DNA of 64,000 nt from NCBI GenBank assembly GCA_963693085.1, contig OY856410.1, positions 1,391,662,863 to 1,391,726,862 of the forward strand, given 5' to 3'. The notes beneath the pieces were generated by a model. It saw nothing but the letters and a program-made list of their open reading frames with translations. It was not told the origin of the DNA and did not search any database. The translations under genes and the position numbers were made by a program. Of the stretch, positions 37,286 through 49,440 are shown piece after piece. The first letter of the stretch is position 1, and every line of letters begins with the position of its first letter. The DNA is from Alisma plantago-aquatica. Taxonomy: Eukaryota; Streptophyta; Magnoliopsida; Alismatales; Alismataceae.

Positions 37286-37301
37286 AGTACAAATGGAAGT
37301 C

Positions 37302-39451
37302 TGTTGGTATATATGCCCATAGAGCCAGTCATATATATGATGATTGTAATGGCGTACTTTGTAAATGATTTGAATAATAATAATAAAGGTAATTTTCGTC
37401 TATATGTTTTAGCTGTTTTGAGATAATAGTACTACATGATAGATGTTTAGAGAATGAAAAAACTCAATGATGTATGTCTTCAAGTACGTGACTTGAACAA
37501 TGAGATCATAAGGATGTTAAGAGTGTGTACATTCTCACTAATGTCCCTAGTCGATTGTTATTGTGGAAATAACCATAGACATCAATAACACAGAAGACTA
37601 GAGTGTGTATTGGTTGATGACAAAATCTCATTAGTCATGATATACGATATCCAATCAAGCACACAAATACATGTTAGAAAATAGTGTATCGGACAGACCC
37701 ACCATAAGAGTGATACATAGAAACAACACTTGGTTTGTCAGGATCATGTTTTATAGTATTGGTGGTGGTTGTGGTTCTTAGACTTGAAATCAATGCACTC
37801 ATTACATGTCTTTGGATACACTTTGACATCATCAAACGCAGTCCTGAAATGGGTTGTTATAACGGTGATGATTGGGTGACTTTGACACATGGGGACTTGA
37901 CTGTGAGTGATAGATATGGAATTTGTCCCTCCTAAGGGAGTGTGATATCCTGGCCACTTGAGGAGTGAGATTGAGAATTGCATGGTCATGCACATGTAAG
38001 TCAATATATGATATTGAGCTTACATATATCTCAGACAGTCTACTCTAAATCAAGAAACATGGATTGAATGTTTGTAGAGGATGGCAAGTCCATGCCTCAA
38101 GTTCAATCTGGATATCAGTGACAAAGGGACTATACATTCACTGTAACACCAGTAACAGATTGTAGGTTGAAAGTTTCTCTCCAACTTTCCTCTTCACTTG
38201 GGTAGCATTGATGTGCGAATAGGCACCACTCTTTGCTTGTGATGTCATAAGTTAGTTATTGACATTCACTGCCAACGTGAAATGGAACCTATAGGGTCAC
38301 ACACATAGGTTTAACCTAGAAGAGGAGTTTATCCATGAATGATGTTTAGATTGATTACTCGATTAAACATTCAATCAATAGACTTGACTCAAAATTGTCA
38401 AGTTCAAGTGTTGAACCAATTGATTAGAGTGTCATATTGATTGAGAATTGCATTGATTGAGTTTCGCACAACTTGGACCACCAACCGACTGGTTCACAGG
38501 GTGAACCGATCAGCTCATGGTTAGTGAGACGACCGGTTCACACTAGTGAATTTATCGGTTCACTTGGACCAAACGAGCATGTGTTGGGTTTCCATGTTTG
38601 TGAGAAAAGATTCTCGTTTCACTTGTTTAATTCGATTGCGACAAGAATTAATCTTGGCATTAATTAGAAACAAATAAGGAAAGTCAATTGTGGGCAAGTC
38701 TGTGAAGTGAAATGGCTAGTTCACTAGGTGAAGTGATCGTCTCACCTGCCCAAATGACCGGTTCAGTTATGAACTGATCGGTTCACTTGCCCAAATGACT
38801 GGTTGAGTTGTGAAACGATCGGTTCGTCTGCTGCAGTACAATCAGTTTGTGGAAAATCTGAACTCTAATATTCCCACACATACTGGGAACCCTGACCATG
38901 TCCTCTACTATAAATAGAGGGGTACAGGGGGCTTCTCAGAACACACAACTCTGAACATTGGTTGTTCTACAAAGTTGTTGTCCTCTCTAGTTTTGGTAAC
39001 TGAGAGAGCCCAAGCAAGTTCTACCCATCCAGGGAGGAACAACAAGGGAAAGACAACTACAGAAAAGTGACTGGTGGTGGGAGAATGTGTCGGTGACTAG
39101 TACGTTGACAGATGGGGGCGAATCCTTCTAGTATGTCCATCAGGATGACTAGTGTTCTCAGTGGTCTGTGTGGACTATCTATAGAGGTAGGAGATTTTTG
39201 CCGCTCAGGAGGACGACTGTCAACCGCAGTCCAGATCTACACTAGGAGTTGTACAGACGTCGTCGAAGACTAGGTAGTTGAAGACCGCACTAGCTGTGAG
39301 GTATTGTCGCTGAGCAAGCCTCAGGACCAGTTATATCTTGCTAAACCATCCTTCTTATTACATAGTTGTTGATGCGATCTGCTGGTTATGGGTTTGTGGT
39401 TAGATAAAAAATTTTGTTTCCGTTGTGTATTCTGTCCCACAAAACCCAACA
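37302..39451 (+). repeat. 3' LTR of Copia element (2150 bp)
   Basis: It begins TGTTGGTATATATGCCC right after a purine-rich ACAAATGGAAGTC and ends CCAACA. It has TATAAATA at 38909-38916 and a GGTTCAC cluster at 38480-38830. Confidence 0.92.
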
Positions 39452-39649
39452 ACCTACGTAATGCAAGAACTTAGCGATGTGATAGTTTATATCTTCAAGA
39501 GTTGATCCTCCATATTAGTTTTGTGCAAAATTTCATATTTAAGGGATAATAGAGAAGGTGTTTTCCTTGTTCATTAGGCAATTGATTTCCCCATTGAGGT
39601 TCATTGATGCAAGGATGGATAAGTCCTTCATAAGATGGTTCTCACCCAT
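39452..39649 (-). pseudogene. Ty3/Gypsy gag, N-terminal part, split by Copia insertion
   Basis: On the minus strand the probable start is the Met at 39649 (MGENHLMKDLSILASMNLNG). It continues through a stop near 39540 into NFAQN and GGSTLEDINYHIAKFLHYVG, which breaks at the Copia boundary. The other half resumes at 30103 with TVKITSFPIDGL and LFPFTL. The two halves give the expected order of a plant Gypsy gag (GGSPLEDPxxHxxxFL...LFPFSL), so the Copia element interrupted this gag. Upstream, 39730-39652 stays open but I cannot assign it. Confidence 0.7.
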
Positions 39650-39712
39650 GGTAGCGATTGATTCTTCTTGGATGAAATCAATCGGTGGTATTGATGATGT
39701 GTCTTCCCAAAA

Positions 39713-41190
39713 TCTTTGCAGTTCTCTCAAGTGCAGTCAATTCCTGGGTCAAAATAAGCAGAATCTCAAGGCTATTGCTCAACATGTGTGAAATACATTA
39801 TTGGACAATTTGCTATATAAAGCCAAAAGAAATTGATTAGTGATCAATTATACAGTTGAATCTGCGGCATGATGAATAAGGAATGAAGGATATGAATGAA
39901 CTATTGTGAAACGAATGTATATAGTGGTTAGAATGACCTAATTTCACTTATTTATAGATTTTCTACTCTAACAAGATCATTGGTAATAACTAGGCCAAAA
40001 TTTTATTTCTCTATTTGCATCATCTTTAAATTTATATTGTCACTCAACTCATTTGCCCCACAAGTATACAAGATCAATGTAGTAAAGGTCATCTTCACAA
40101 GGAATTGAATGTTACCATAAGAAGAACTTATATATTTCAAAAATCTAGGTCTTTTAAAATATTGATTGGTGTGAGTTAGGTACTAAACAGTTTAAAACTG
40201 ATATAAAAGGATTCATCCAATCAAATGAAAGATCCTTGAAAATGGGTACCGTGAATCTCATGTTAAAATATCATGCAATAAACAAGCATTGTTTGTTCTT
40301 ATGATAAATTAATTGTCTATGCATTACACCTATACACAATAGATTTGCTTAGTCAATGCCTACCACTCATGTTGCTATTCAAGTTTTAAGCCATTTGGTT
40401 CCACCTCACACGTGTTCACACTTAACCTAACCACTCTCATATGTTAGATTGTCTTTGCAGTTCTCTCAAGTGCAGTCAATTCCTAGGTCAAAATAAGTAG
40501 AATCTCGGGGATATTGCTCAACATGTGTGAAATACATTATTGGACAATTTTTTGTAAAAGTCAAAAGAAATTGGTTAGTGATCAATTATATAGCTGAATA
40601 TACGGCATGATGAATATGGAATGAAGGATATGAATGAACTATTGTGAAATGGATGTATATAGTGGTTAAAATAACCTAATTTCACTTATTTATAGATTTT
40701 CTACTCTAACAAGATCATTGGTAATAACTAGGCCAAAAATTTATTTCTCTATTTGCATCATCTTTAAATTTATATTGTCACTCAACTCATTTGCCCCACA
40801 AGTATACAAGATCAATGTAGTAAAGGTCATCTTCACGAGGAATTGAATGTTACCATAAGAAGAACTTGTATATTTCAAAAATCTAGGTCTTTTAAAATAT
40901 TGATTGGTGTGATTTAGGTACTAAATAGTTTAAAACTGATATTAAAGGACTCATCCAATCAAATGAAAGATCCTTGAAAATAGGTACCATGAATCTCATG
41001 TTAAAATATCATGCAATAAACAAGCATTTTTTGTTCTTATGATAAATTTATTGTCTATGCATTACACTTATACATAATAGATTTGCTTAGCCAATGCTTA
41101 CCACTCATGTAGCTATGCAAGTTTTAAGCCATTTGGTTCCACCTCACACGTGTTCACACTTAACCTAACCACTCTCATATGTTAAATTAA
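39713..41190 (+). repeat. 739 bp tandem duplication
   Basis: 39713-40451 is repeated at 40452-41190 with few differences by eye (both start TCTTTGCAGTTCTCTCAAG and end near CCACTCTCATATGTTA). It lies upstream, on the minus strand, of the gag start. It may be part of that element's leader or LTR. No coding content is seen. Confidence 0.9.
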
Positions 41191-41795
41191 CTAGTCACAA
41201 AAAATCTCCTTACCGAACTAGATACCCTCTTAATATACACAAAGAGGCATAAAACATGTATTAAGGGTGATCAATAGATAACACATATCATTAACAGCAT
41301 ATTTTTTGTTGAATAAGAATTGGAAATAGTACTTAATTGATTAAACTCATGGTAGGATTATGCAAGCACAAAATAGGTCCATGGAATACATTGTAGAATT
41401 GATGAAGGATGGTCTGAATTCAAGGGGAAAGAAGAAAGACAATCAAGAAACCAACAGAAACCCAAGTCGTCAGTAGAAGGGCTCCAGATAGACATTTTCT
41501 ATACTCCTCCCGCAATCTAGACCTAGTGTGATCCTCGATCTATGGAGGGAGGCACAGAGCATGGGTCTTCTGTGGATAAGATCCACTCCCACTTCTCTTC
41601 ATTTACTCTAATAGAGGGTAAGTTCGTCCTCCCCTCTCTCTACATGTATTCTTTCTTTCTTGACCTGATGTGTCTTAGTTGATTTCCACAGACAAGGGTC
41701 AAGTCTATTCAAAAGATAGTTGTACGCCAAGTTGTTGTATTTTCACCATTGTGCTTGTACATAACATTTACACTGTGAACTTGGTCAAACAATAC
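41191..41795. other. Unassigned sequence left of SIRE-like element
   Basis: About 600 bp with no ORF or repeat that I can identify. It is the left flank of the SIRE-like insertion. Confidence 0.4.
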
Positions 41796-42149
41796 CACTC
41801 TGTTGGCTAAATTGGACATTATTATAATCCCTTTGTTTTGATGATGACAAACATTTCTTTCTTGTAGTTTTAACTTGCTATTTGAGTGTTTCAGGGACAA
41901 GCATATAAGGTGGTGGATAGCGAAGACTTGGAAGATCAATTTGCTAAAATTACTTTATTTTCATGATTGTAATCAATGTAAAAACTTGTACAAGTTTATA
42001 ATGTGCAAGTACTTAGATATCATGTAAATCAAGCATTTATATCTTCCATATCCACTCACAACACTTAGATAGGTCATCCCCCAAGATAGTAACACAATAG
42101 CACATTGATACACACACTCAATAAATGAATATATTGAATTAGGGATGTT

Positions 42150-42318
42150 CTTGGTCGACAAACACTTCGACCGAGAATAGACCCTCCTAGACGTTAGACT
42201 GAGTTAGAAAAGTGGTTGGGAATTGAGTTGAACATTGTAATACACTTTCCCCAGACTCACCCTCGGTCGACAAATTCCTCAACCGAGAGACACTCAGTCG
42301 ACAAACTTCTCGACCAAG
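42150..42318 (+). repeat. 26-nt hairpin set, 5' LTR
   Basis: Three units at 42150-42175, 42262-42287 and 42293-42318. Each has a 9 nt left arm like CTCGGTCGA, an 8 nt loop beginning CAAA, and a 9 nt right arm like TCGACCGAG. Each has one or two arm mismatches. Confidence 0.85.
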
Positions 42319-42834
42319 AAGGTTTCTATTTGCACTTTTCAAGATTAATTAACTAGTCGTTGAAAATGCAATTAGTGGACACATAACAGCTAAATGAGCA
42401 CTAAGAACCCCCTAGAAAGTGTCTAGAACGTCCCTAAGCACTAGTAGGCCATTCCTATAAATAGGACATGTCTTAGGACACCTAAACTCACTTGAGTACA
42501 CAACTTGCATACACAATTACACTTGAGATTCAATCCTTGTGAGCAAACAAGTTGAGATACACTTGCAATCGATTTTTCCTTGAGCTCTACATTAGTGTCA
42601 TATATGCTGATATCTCCTATCCACTATACATCCACGTCCATCCACTTTGGTTAGGAGATTAAATTCTTGATATAGAATCAAAGCGTTGTACTCAATTGGT
42701 AACGTTGTTTCCTTCTTCCAATCTTGTTCCTTTTATTGTGTTTTGTTCTCCTTTGCTACTCCTAGATTGGAGGTTGTGGAAAAGAGGTTGTTGGAGCTTC
42801 TTCAGTGGTGAAGGTAGCTCGGCGGACTTAGGAT

Positions 42835-42965
42835 TACTTCAAGAAGGTTGTCTCAACGGGAAGCTACTTTAAGAGGAAGGCTACTTCAAGGGGGAGCTTG
42901 GAGTTACTTCAAGGAAGGCTGCTTCAAGGTTGGTGAGACTACTTCTAGGTGACGGCTACCCTAAG
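42835..42965 (+). repeat. GGCTACTTCAAG short repeats
   Basis: Six or more imperfect repeats around the word GCTACTTCAAG at about 20-25 bp spacing, between the TATA box and the LTR end. They are repeated in the 3' LTR at about 48205-48350. Confidence 0.75.
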
Positions 42966-43198
42966 GGTGAAGGTATTTGTATCTTATGTAACATCCTTGC
43001 AAGGTAATAAAATACAAGTTCTTTCAAAGTCTCAATTGGAAACAATTGGGTAGTGGACTAACTCCCTTAGTTTTTGCTAAGGTTGGAACCACTTTAAACG
43101 TCGTGTCTCCTTCTCTAAATTTCAATTGTGGTTGCTTGGTTGAATTAATTTTAAAATCATTATAAAACCCTATTCACCCCCCTCTAGTGTTTTTTCAA

Positions 43199-43210
43199 TT
43201 GGTATCAAAG
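43199..43210 (+). other. Primer-binding site
   Basis: TTGGTATCAAAG directly after the 5' LTR, a decayed match to the initiator tRNA-Met complement. Confidence 0.7.
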
Positions 43211-43246
43211 AAGACTTCAAGGAACTTTAACAAAGTCTTGAAGAAA

Positions 43247-44905
43247 ATGGGTGATGGGGTACTAAACAACCTCAACTTGGAAGGAACACTTGTGGCTCGG
43301 CCTCCACCATTTGATGGCACCAACTACACCTACTGGAAGAGGAGGATGCAATTCTATTTCCAAGGATTCAGCTAGGATCTTTGGAGAATGGTTTCAAATG
43401 CATATGATCTTCCTCAAACGGAGTATGCTACATGGGATGCTAATACGGTAAAGCTAGCCCAATTGAATGCAAAAGTTGTAAGTATCCTTTATTGTTCAAT
43501 TTCCGTAGGTGAGTTCAATAGAATTTCAAATTGTGAAACTGCATATGAAATATGACATAGACTCTCTATTACTTATGAAGAAACTGTTCAAGTAAAAAAA
43601 TCCAAAATTGATATGCTTAAATAAAAGTTTGAACATTTTTTATGGAACCATATGAGTCTATTAGTGAAATGTATGGAAAGTTTTCTTCTATTGTTAATGG
43701 GTTGAATGCATTAGGAAAAACCATTAGTGAATAGGATCAAGTATCAAAGATTCTTAGGTGCTTGCCTCCAAAGTATAAACAAAAGGTGACGGCCATTGAA
43801 GAAGCCAATGATCTCACTACATTAAGGATGGAACAACTCATTGGCAACTTGGAGGCTCATGAAGCTACCCTTAAAGAAGAAGAAAGATTGGCAGTTGAAC
43901 ACAAGAAGGAGAAAAGAAAGGACATTACATTCAAAGCATCAATCAAGAATAGTCATGACACAAGTGAAGAATATAGTGAAGAAGAAACACTCATTGTAAA
44001 TGGTTAGCAGTATAGAAGTTTTAAAACTAACAAAATTCCTAGTGTTTCTTCCTCCAGGTGCTTTGAATGTGGCAAAAAGGGACACTTAAAAGGTGATTGT
44101 CCCAAACTTAATAAGGGGAAGAAATCATCTCACAAGAAGAAAGAAGTAGAGTGCCTTATTGCTACAACAAATGAAGAAGAAGAGGTAAGCCTTTTTTATT
44201 TGCCAAAAGAAGATCTAATTGCTAGTCTTCAAGATACACATGAGAAATATGTTGATTGCAAAAAGAAACTAAAGAAATCTACTAAAACTAATGAGGATTT
44301 ATATGCTAAATTAAATAATCTTTCTTTTGAAAAGGACAGTATTGTTTCTAAAAATTTTACCTTGAAATCATCTTTAAATGATTGCAATATGAAGTTGCTT
44401 GCTTTAGAAACAAATCATGATCTTCTTTCTCAAGAAAATGTTGATTTTCTTACAAAACTACATAATTTTCAGACTCAACCTATCCTATGTAATCATCTAG
44501 ATTATGATGCTATTGTTAAGGAAAGAGATGTGTTATCATCTAATCTAGTTCAAGAAAAGTTAGATATCAAAACTAAAATGGATGAGATTGCTAAATTATA
44601 AAGAGAAATTAGTAGCTTGAGAAACAATGATATTCTTGATAAAATTCTACAAGATTCTTCTGGTCAGATTGGAAGAAGAGGACTAGGTTATAAGCCCAAA
44701 GGTAAATCTTTTCAAAAACCTAGAATGAGAAGGACACAAGTGCCCAAAACTAAACTTATGTATGTGCCTAAAGTCAATCCAGCTAAGAAGAGAAATGAAA
44801 TCAATTCTATATGTTGTCATTACTGTTTACATCTTGGACATTATTCATTCTATTGCCCATACGAGAAAAAAGATGTTGATCTAGTTTGGGTTCCTAAAAT
44901 TTAGA
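43247..44905 (+). pseudogene. SIRE-type gag, decayed
   Basis: It starts at ATG 43247 (MGDGVLNNLNLEG) with PPPFDGTNYTYWKRRMQFYF, the DUF4219/UBN2 start of Copia gags, and then ILRCLPPKYKQKVTAIEEA. A CCHC knuckle CFECGKKGHLKGDC lies at about 44060-44101. A long Lys/Asn/Glu-rich stretch of coiled-coil character follows (44170-44600). A second CCHC, CHYCLHLGHYSFYC (about 44815-44856), precedes VWVPKI and the stop. Two knuckles separated by a coiled-coil region and ending in WVPK is the SIRE/Maximus gag layout. There are stops near 43375, 43557, 43623, 43735, 44006 and 44601 and a 1-nt frameshift in the T-run at about 43636. From 43762 to 44904 it is open apart from two stops, so decay is moderate. 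Confidence 0.88.
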
Positions 44906-47138
44906 GATTTTAATTTGATTAGTTGAGATTTGACCTAAAATGTTACTTTGATATTCAAATGTCTTATCTCAACTAAATTGAGCATTAAGTTGTATAATTT
45001 TGTAAAACTAGTTTATGTTTTTACTTGAAAACAACTACTGAAAATAGTACAGAAACAATCTCGGTCGAGAAAGTTTTCGACCAAGAAATTAGTCGACCGA
45101 TAGAGTTACTGTCTTAAGCCTGCAAAAACCTAATAAATGGCTGATCGACAAATATTTTGACTAAACCTCACTCGGTCGAGAAATTTGTCGACCGAGGGAA
45201 ACTCTGACAGAATTATTCAGTAAAAACAAAGATACTTCAATTACAATTAACTTAAGTATGTAATGAATTTTATATACTACATATTTGAATGATCATAATT
45301 AAAAGGAAGAACATATGAGCATCAAAACTTTATACTTTTCATGATTAAATTGTCTCTAAGAAGAAAGGATTAATTTTACTCAAATCATGGATTTGCTTCT
45401 CATGAGATTATTTTGGTTCATCTCCTACATGGTTTGGCTTAAAACTAAAAAATATGAACCATGTTGATTTAATTACTGTTTTATCATAATCCACATGGTT
45501 TGTCTTAAGTATTCCTTGGTTTATCTATATAGAAACCATGTGTCTTGAAATTTTCTTTTAAATGATCATGATCATTGTGTTATGGATATGCCTTTATTGT
45601 TTCATCATGATCATTGTGTTTCATCTTTTACTTGGTTTGCCTAAAATAATCTTTGACCTATATATACAAATCATGAATGGATATTGTTTTCAAATTGATC
45701 ATAGTGATTCAGCTCTTTACATATAAAGATGATGTTATCATTGAAAATGTCATTTTACATAAAAGTAAAACTCAATGGCACAAATGCATCTTGGCATATT
45801 AAGTTAATAATTATCTTGTGCTTGGCTTGTGGAAAAGGATATTATCTTTTTGATGCATGACTGGAAATATATACTCTTACTACAACTGGACATGCTTCAA
45901 TACAAATATAGCATAGATTGCAAGTTCATTTTCAAATTATGATCTTATACATGGTTTTCCCAAAAGTATTTCTTGGTCAATCTGAAAATTATGAATCATG
46001 TTTCCTTGAGAAAACTTCATATATTCCTTGCATTAATGGAATAAGAAGTCTTGCTTAGAATAAAATTATATTCTATCTAAATCCTATTATAAGCAAATCA
46101 AGAGCAAGACACCATTTCAAAATCAAATATTTCTTACATGAATTTTGTTCTATACAAACTTTGATCCTAAGCTATAATCCTTCATATTGATATAAATTCT
46201 TTCAAATTAGTATCCACATGTTACATAAAGGCTTTATATTCAATCAAGTGGATTATTAAGAGTGCTTAAACTATAAATATGCAGAAAATCCCTCTCAGTC
46301 GAAATAAAGTTCGACCGAGGGGCGCCCAGGTCGAAGTCAAGATCGACCTAAAATAAGCTTGACAAAATACTTAATTGTAAATCATTGCCTTGCACTCAAT
46401 CTTAGTATATTGAAAAAAAGAATTTAGTGCATATCTCTCATAAAAGGTTAAGTTATTATGATCTAATGTTTATTATGACCTTAGAATCCTTAAATTATCT
46501 TGATTATAATATTAAGGGGGGTGTCACAAAAACTATCTTGACTATAAGATTAAGAAGGAGCTCACAAAACTTTGTAAACATTTTGATAAATCTTGATCAA
46601 ATCAAACTTTAAAAACTTGCTATGACCTTAGGATTATTAAATTATCTTGATCTAAAATGGACTCTCTATATCAATATGGGCTTAACATCCCTCATTATTG
46701 ATTAGAGATATATTTCTTGATCCTACTATGCCCCAAATGGATCTCATATCATTTTTGGGGCTTAACATCCCTTGTAAAATAGATGAGAAATCAAACACAT
46801 ATGCCTAAAAGGATCTCATATCATTTCAAGGCTTAACATTCTTTGCAAATGATTGAGAAATAAATTGTGGCTAAATTTGACATAAAAATAAGTGGTTTGC
46901 ATTAAGTATTAAATTCTCAAATTAAGGGGGAGAAATAAAAGTCATAATTAATGTGATCTTTTTGAAATGACAAAGGGGGAGAAATAATATAAAATCAATA
47001 ACATAAAGTAAAATGAGTTTCATAATCTCTCGGCTAGCACATACTTTCAAATATGGCTACAAAAGGTAAACTTCAGGTATGAAACTAATATGATTTCTAT
47101 TGCCTTGATTTATATTTTTGAAATGTTTTGTCATCTTC
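44906..47138 (+). other. Post-gag non-coding region of SIRE-like element
   Basis: It occupies the place of pol but I find no protease, integrase or RT motifs in any frame. It is AT-rich, with repeated words such as TGATCATGATCATTGTGTT (45555-45620) and CTTAACATCCCT/GGATCTCATATCATTT (46680-46850). It also has three of the 26-nt hairpins (45060-45085, 45171-45196, 46294-46319). Confidence 0.7.
45060..45196 (+). repeat. 26-nt hairpins in internal region
   Basis: Units at 45060-45085 and 45171-45196. The latter has perfect 9-bp arms CTCGGTCGA/TCGACCGAG around GAAATTTG. A further unit lies at 46294-46319 with one arm mismatch. Confidence 0.85.
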
Positions 47139-47152
47139 AAAAAGGGGGAGAT
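47139..47152 (+). other. Polypurine tract
   Basis: AAAAAGGGGGAGAT immediately before the 3' LTR, as in SIRE-like elements, priming plus-strand synthesis. Confidence 0.88.
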
Positions 47153-48580
47153 TGTTGACTAAATTGGACATTATTATAATCCCTTTTTTTATGATGTCAA
47201 ACATTTCTTTCTTGTGGTTTTAACTTGTTATTTGAGTGTTTCAGGGACAAGCCTATAAGGTGGTGGATAGCGAAGACTTGGAAGATCAATTTGCTAAAAT
47301 TGCTTTATTTTCATGATTGTAATCAATGTAAAAACTTGTACAAGTTTATAATGTACAAGTACTTAGATATCATGTAAATCAAGCGTTTAGATCTTCCCTA
47401 TCCACTTACAACACTTAGATAGGTCATCCCCCAAGATAGTAACACAATAGCACATTGATACACACACTCAGTAAATGAATATATTGAATCAGGGATGTTC
47501 TCGGTCGACAAACACTTTGACCGAGACACTCTCCGGTCGACAAAATCCTCGACCGAGAATAGACCCTCCTAGCCGTTAGACTGAGTTAGAAAAGTGGTTG
47601 GGAATTGAGTTGAACGTTGCAATACACTTTCCCCAGACTCACCCTCGGTCGACAAATTCCTCGACCGAGAGACACTCGGTCGACAAACTTCTCGACTGAG
47701 AAGGTTTCTGTCTGTACTTTTTAGGATTAATTAACTAGTCATTGCAAATGCAATTAGTAGACACTTAATGGTTAGTTGAGCACTAAGAACCTCCTAGAAA
47801 GTGTCTAGAACGTCCCTAAGCACTAGTAGGCCATTCCTATAAATAGGGCATGCCTTAGGACACCTAAACTCACTTGCGTACACAACTTGCATACACATTT
47901 ACACTTGAGATTCAATCCTTGTGAGCAAACAAGTTGAGCTACACTTGCAATCTATTTTTCCTTGAGCTCTACATTAGTGTCCTATAGGATGATCTCTCCT
48001 ATCCACTATACATCCACGTCCATCCACTTTGGTTAGGAGATCAAACACTTGATATAGGATCAAAGCACTGTACTCAATTGGTAACGTGTTTCCTTCTTCC
48101 AATCTTGTTTCTTTTATTATGTTTTGTTCTCCTTTGCTACTCATAGGTTGGAGGCTGCGGAAAGGAGGTTGTTGGAGCTTCTTCAGTGGTGAAGGTAGCT
48201 CGGAGGACTTAGGATTACTTCAATAAGGCTGTCTCAACGGGAAGCTACTTCAAGAGGAAGGCTACTTCAAGGGGGAGCTTGGAGTTACTTCAAGGAAGAC
48301 TGCTTCAAGGTTGGTGAGACTACTTCTAGGTGAAGGCTATTCTAAGGGTGAAGGTATTTGTATCTTATGTAACATCCTTACAAGGTAATAAAATACAAGT
48401 GCTTTCAAAATCCCAATTGGAAACAATTGGATAGTGGACTGACTCCCTTAGTTTTTGCTAAGGGTGGAACCACTCTAAACGTCGTGTCTCCTTCTCCAAA
48501 TTTCAGTTGTGGTTTCTTCGTTGAATTAATTTTAAAATCATTATAAAACCCTATTCACCCCCCCCTCTAGTGTTTTTTCA
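47153..48580 (+). repeat. 3' LTR of SIRE-like element (1428 bp)
   Basis: Counterpart of 41801-43197. TATAAATA lies at 47838-47845. It has four hairpin units upstream of the TATA (47500-47525, 47531-47557, 47644-47669, 47675-47700). Confidence 0.92.
47500..47700 (+). repeat. 26-nt hairpin set, 3' LTR
   Basis: The unit at 47644-47669 is a perfect CTCGGTCGA-loop-TCGACCGAG hairpin. 47500-47525 and 47675-47700 each have one arm change, and 47531-47557 has one extra base. All have a CAAA-starting loop. Confidence 0.9.
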
Positions 48581-48589
48581 CACTCCATG

Positions 48590-49440
48590 GGGCAATTTTG
48601 AGCAGTATATGACACATCACTGACTGTTACATTGTTTACTTTGTCAAATAGTAGATGGATGGGACTCATTGATAATCTATAAAAGTTTCATTAACTTTGT
48701 GTGGTTCCTAGAGGTTTATATATTAGTTAACTGATGAGGAGTGTGTCATACAGACTGTGTCATCTTTTGTTTCAACACCAATGTCCTATCAATCTTCATG
48801 AAATCTTGCATTTATTCCTCCAAGTTGGATCTCAAGTCTTGCCAAGTGAGGTATATGACAAAATGTTGATACATGCATTCAAAACCATAAGGAGAATCAA
48901 AACTAAATTGAAGTAACATAATTAGGCATAATATGATGTCTAAAAGTAATAAAACTAGTGACAAATGCTAAATCAAGTCCGTAAAACATAATATAAAATG
49001 TGCTTAACAACTCTCCATGACAAGCAACAAAGGTTCAACCCTCAAGTTAACTTCCATGGATCACCGACCGAGTGAGAGAAAGGGGGGAACAATCCCTTGG
49101 GATTCATTTACATGCCATAAAAGTTTCCTTACATCATGTCCTATTTAACTTATGAGGATTACGTCATATTTATTAGGAACATGTTGTGCAATCTTCTGTT
49201 TCAATACAAATGTCCTCTAATATTCACAAAGTCTGGAGTTTCTTCCTCCATATTGGATCTCATGTCTTGCCAAGTGATGTATAACACAAATGATGATACA
49301 TGCATTTAAACCATAAGGAGACTTAAACATCAACTAAGGTAGCATAATTAGGCATTTAATGGTCTAAAGGCAATAAAACTCAACGATAAGTGCTAAATCA
49401 AGTAGTTAAAAACAAAGATCAAAAATACTTATTAGCTTCC
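48590..49440. repeat. Diverged tandem duplication, period about 428 bp
   Basis: 48800-48985 and 49228-49420 share GGATCTCARGTCTTGCCAAGTGA, ACATGCATT...AAACCATAAGGAGA and TAATTAGGCAT in order. Both are followed by GGATCAC and a purine-rich block (49070-49090, 49450-49470). Origin unknown; no coding content is seen. Confidence 0.7.

Larger units (their letters stand above)
30104..39451 (+). mobile_element. Ty1/Copia element, full length but degenerate (9348 bp)
   Basis: Two LTRs (30104-32240 and 37302-39451) with perfect terminal inverted repeats TGTTGG/CCAACA enclose a tRNA-Met primer-binding site, gag, protease, integrase, RT and RNase H, in the Copia order (integrase before RT). It is flanked by TCCTA and ACCTA (four of five bases match). 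It lies within a minus-strand Gypsy gag. More than ten nonsense codons, frameshifts and lost catalytic residues make it non-autonomous. Confidence 0.93.
41801..43197 (+). repeat. 5' LTR of SIRE-like element (1397 bp)
   Basis: It carries TATAAATA at 42456-42463, three 26-nt hairpins upstream of it (42150-42318), and a GGCTACTTCAAG-type short repeat downstream (about 42835-42965). It lacks a roughly 40 bp stretch with one hairpin that the 3' LTR has. Confidence 0.92.
41801..48580 (+). mobile_element. SIRE-like Copia element, gag only (6780 bp)
   Basis: LTRs at 41801-43197 and 47153-48580 share TGTTGRCTAAATTGGACATT at the start and CCCTCTAGTGTTTTTTCA at the end. A perfect 5 bp duplication CACTC flanks it (41796-41800 and 48581-48585). 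The internal region has a primer-binding site, a long SIRE-type gag, more than 2 kb of non-coding sequence and a strong polypurine tract, but no protease, integrase or RT. It would depend on another element's enzymes. Confidence 0.92.
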
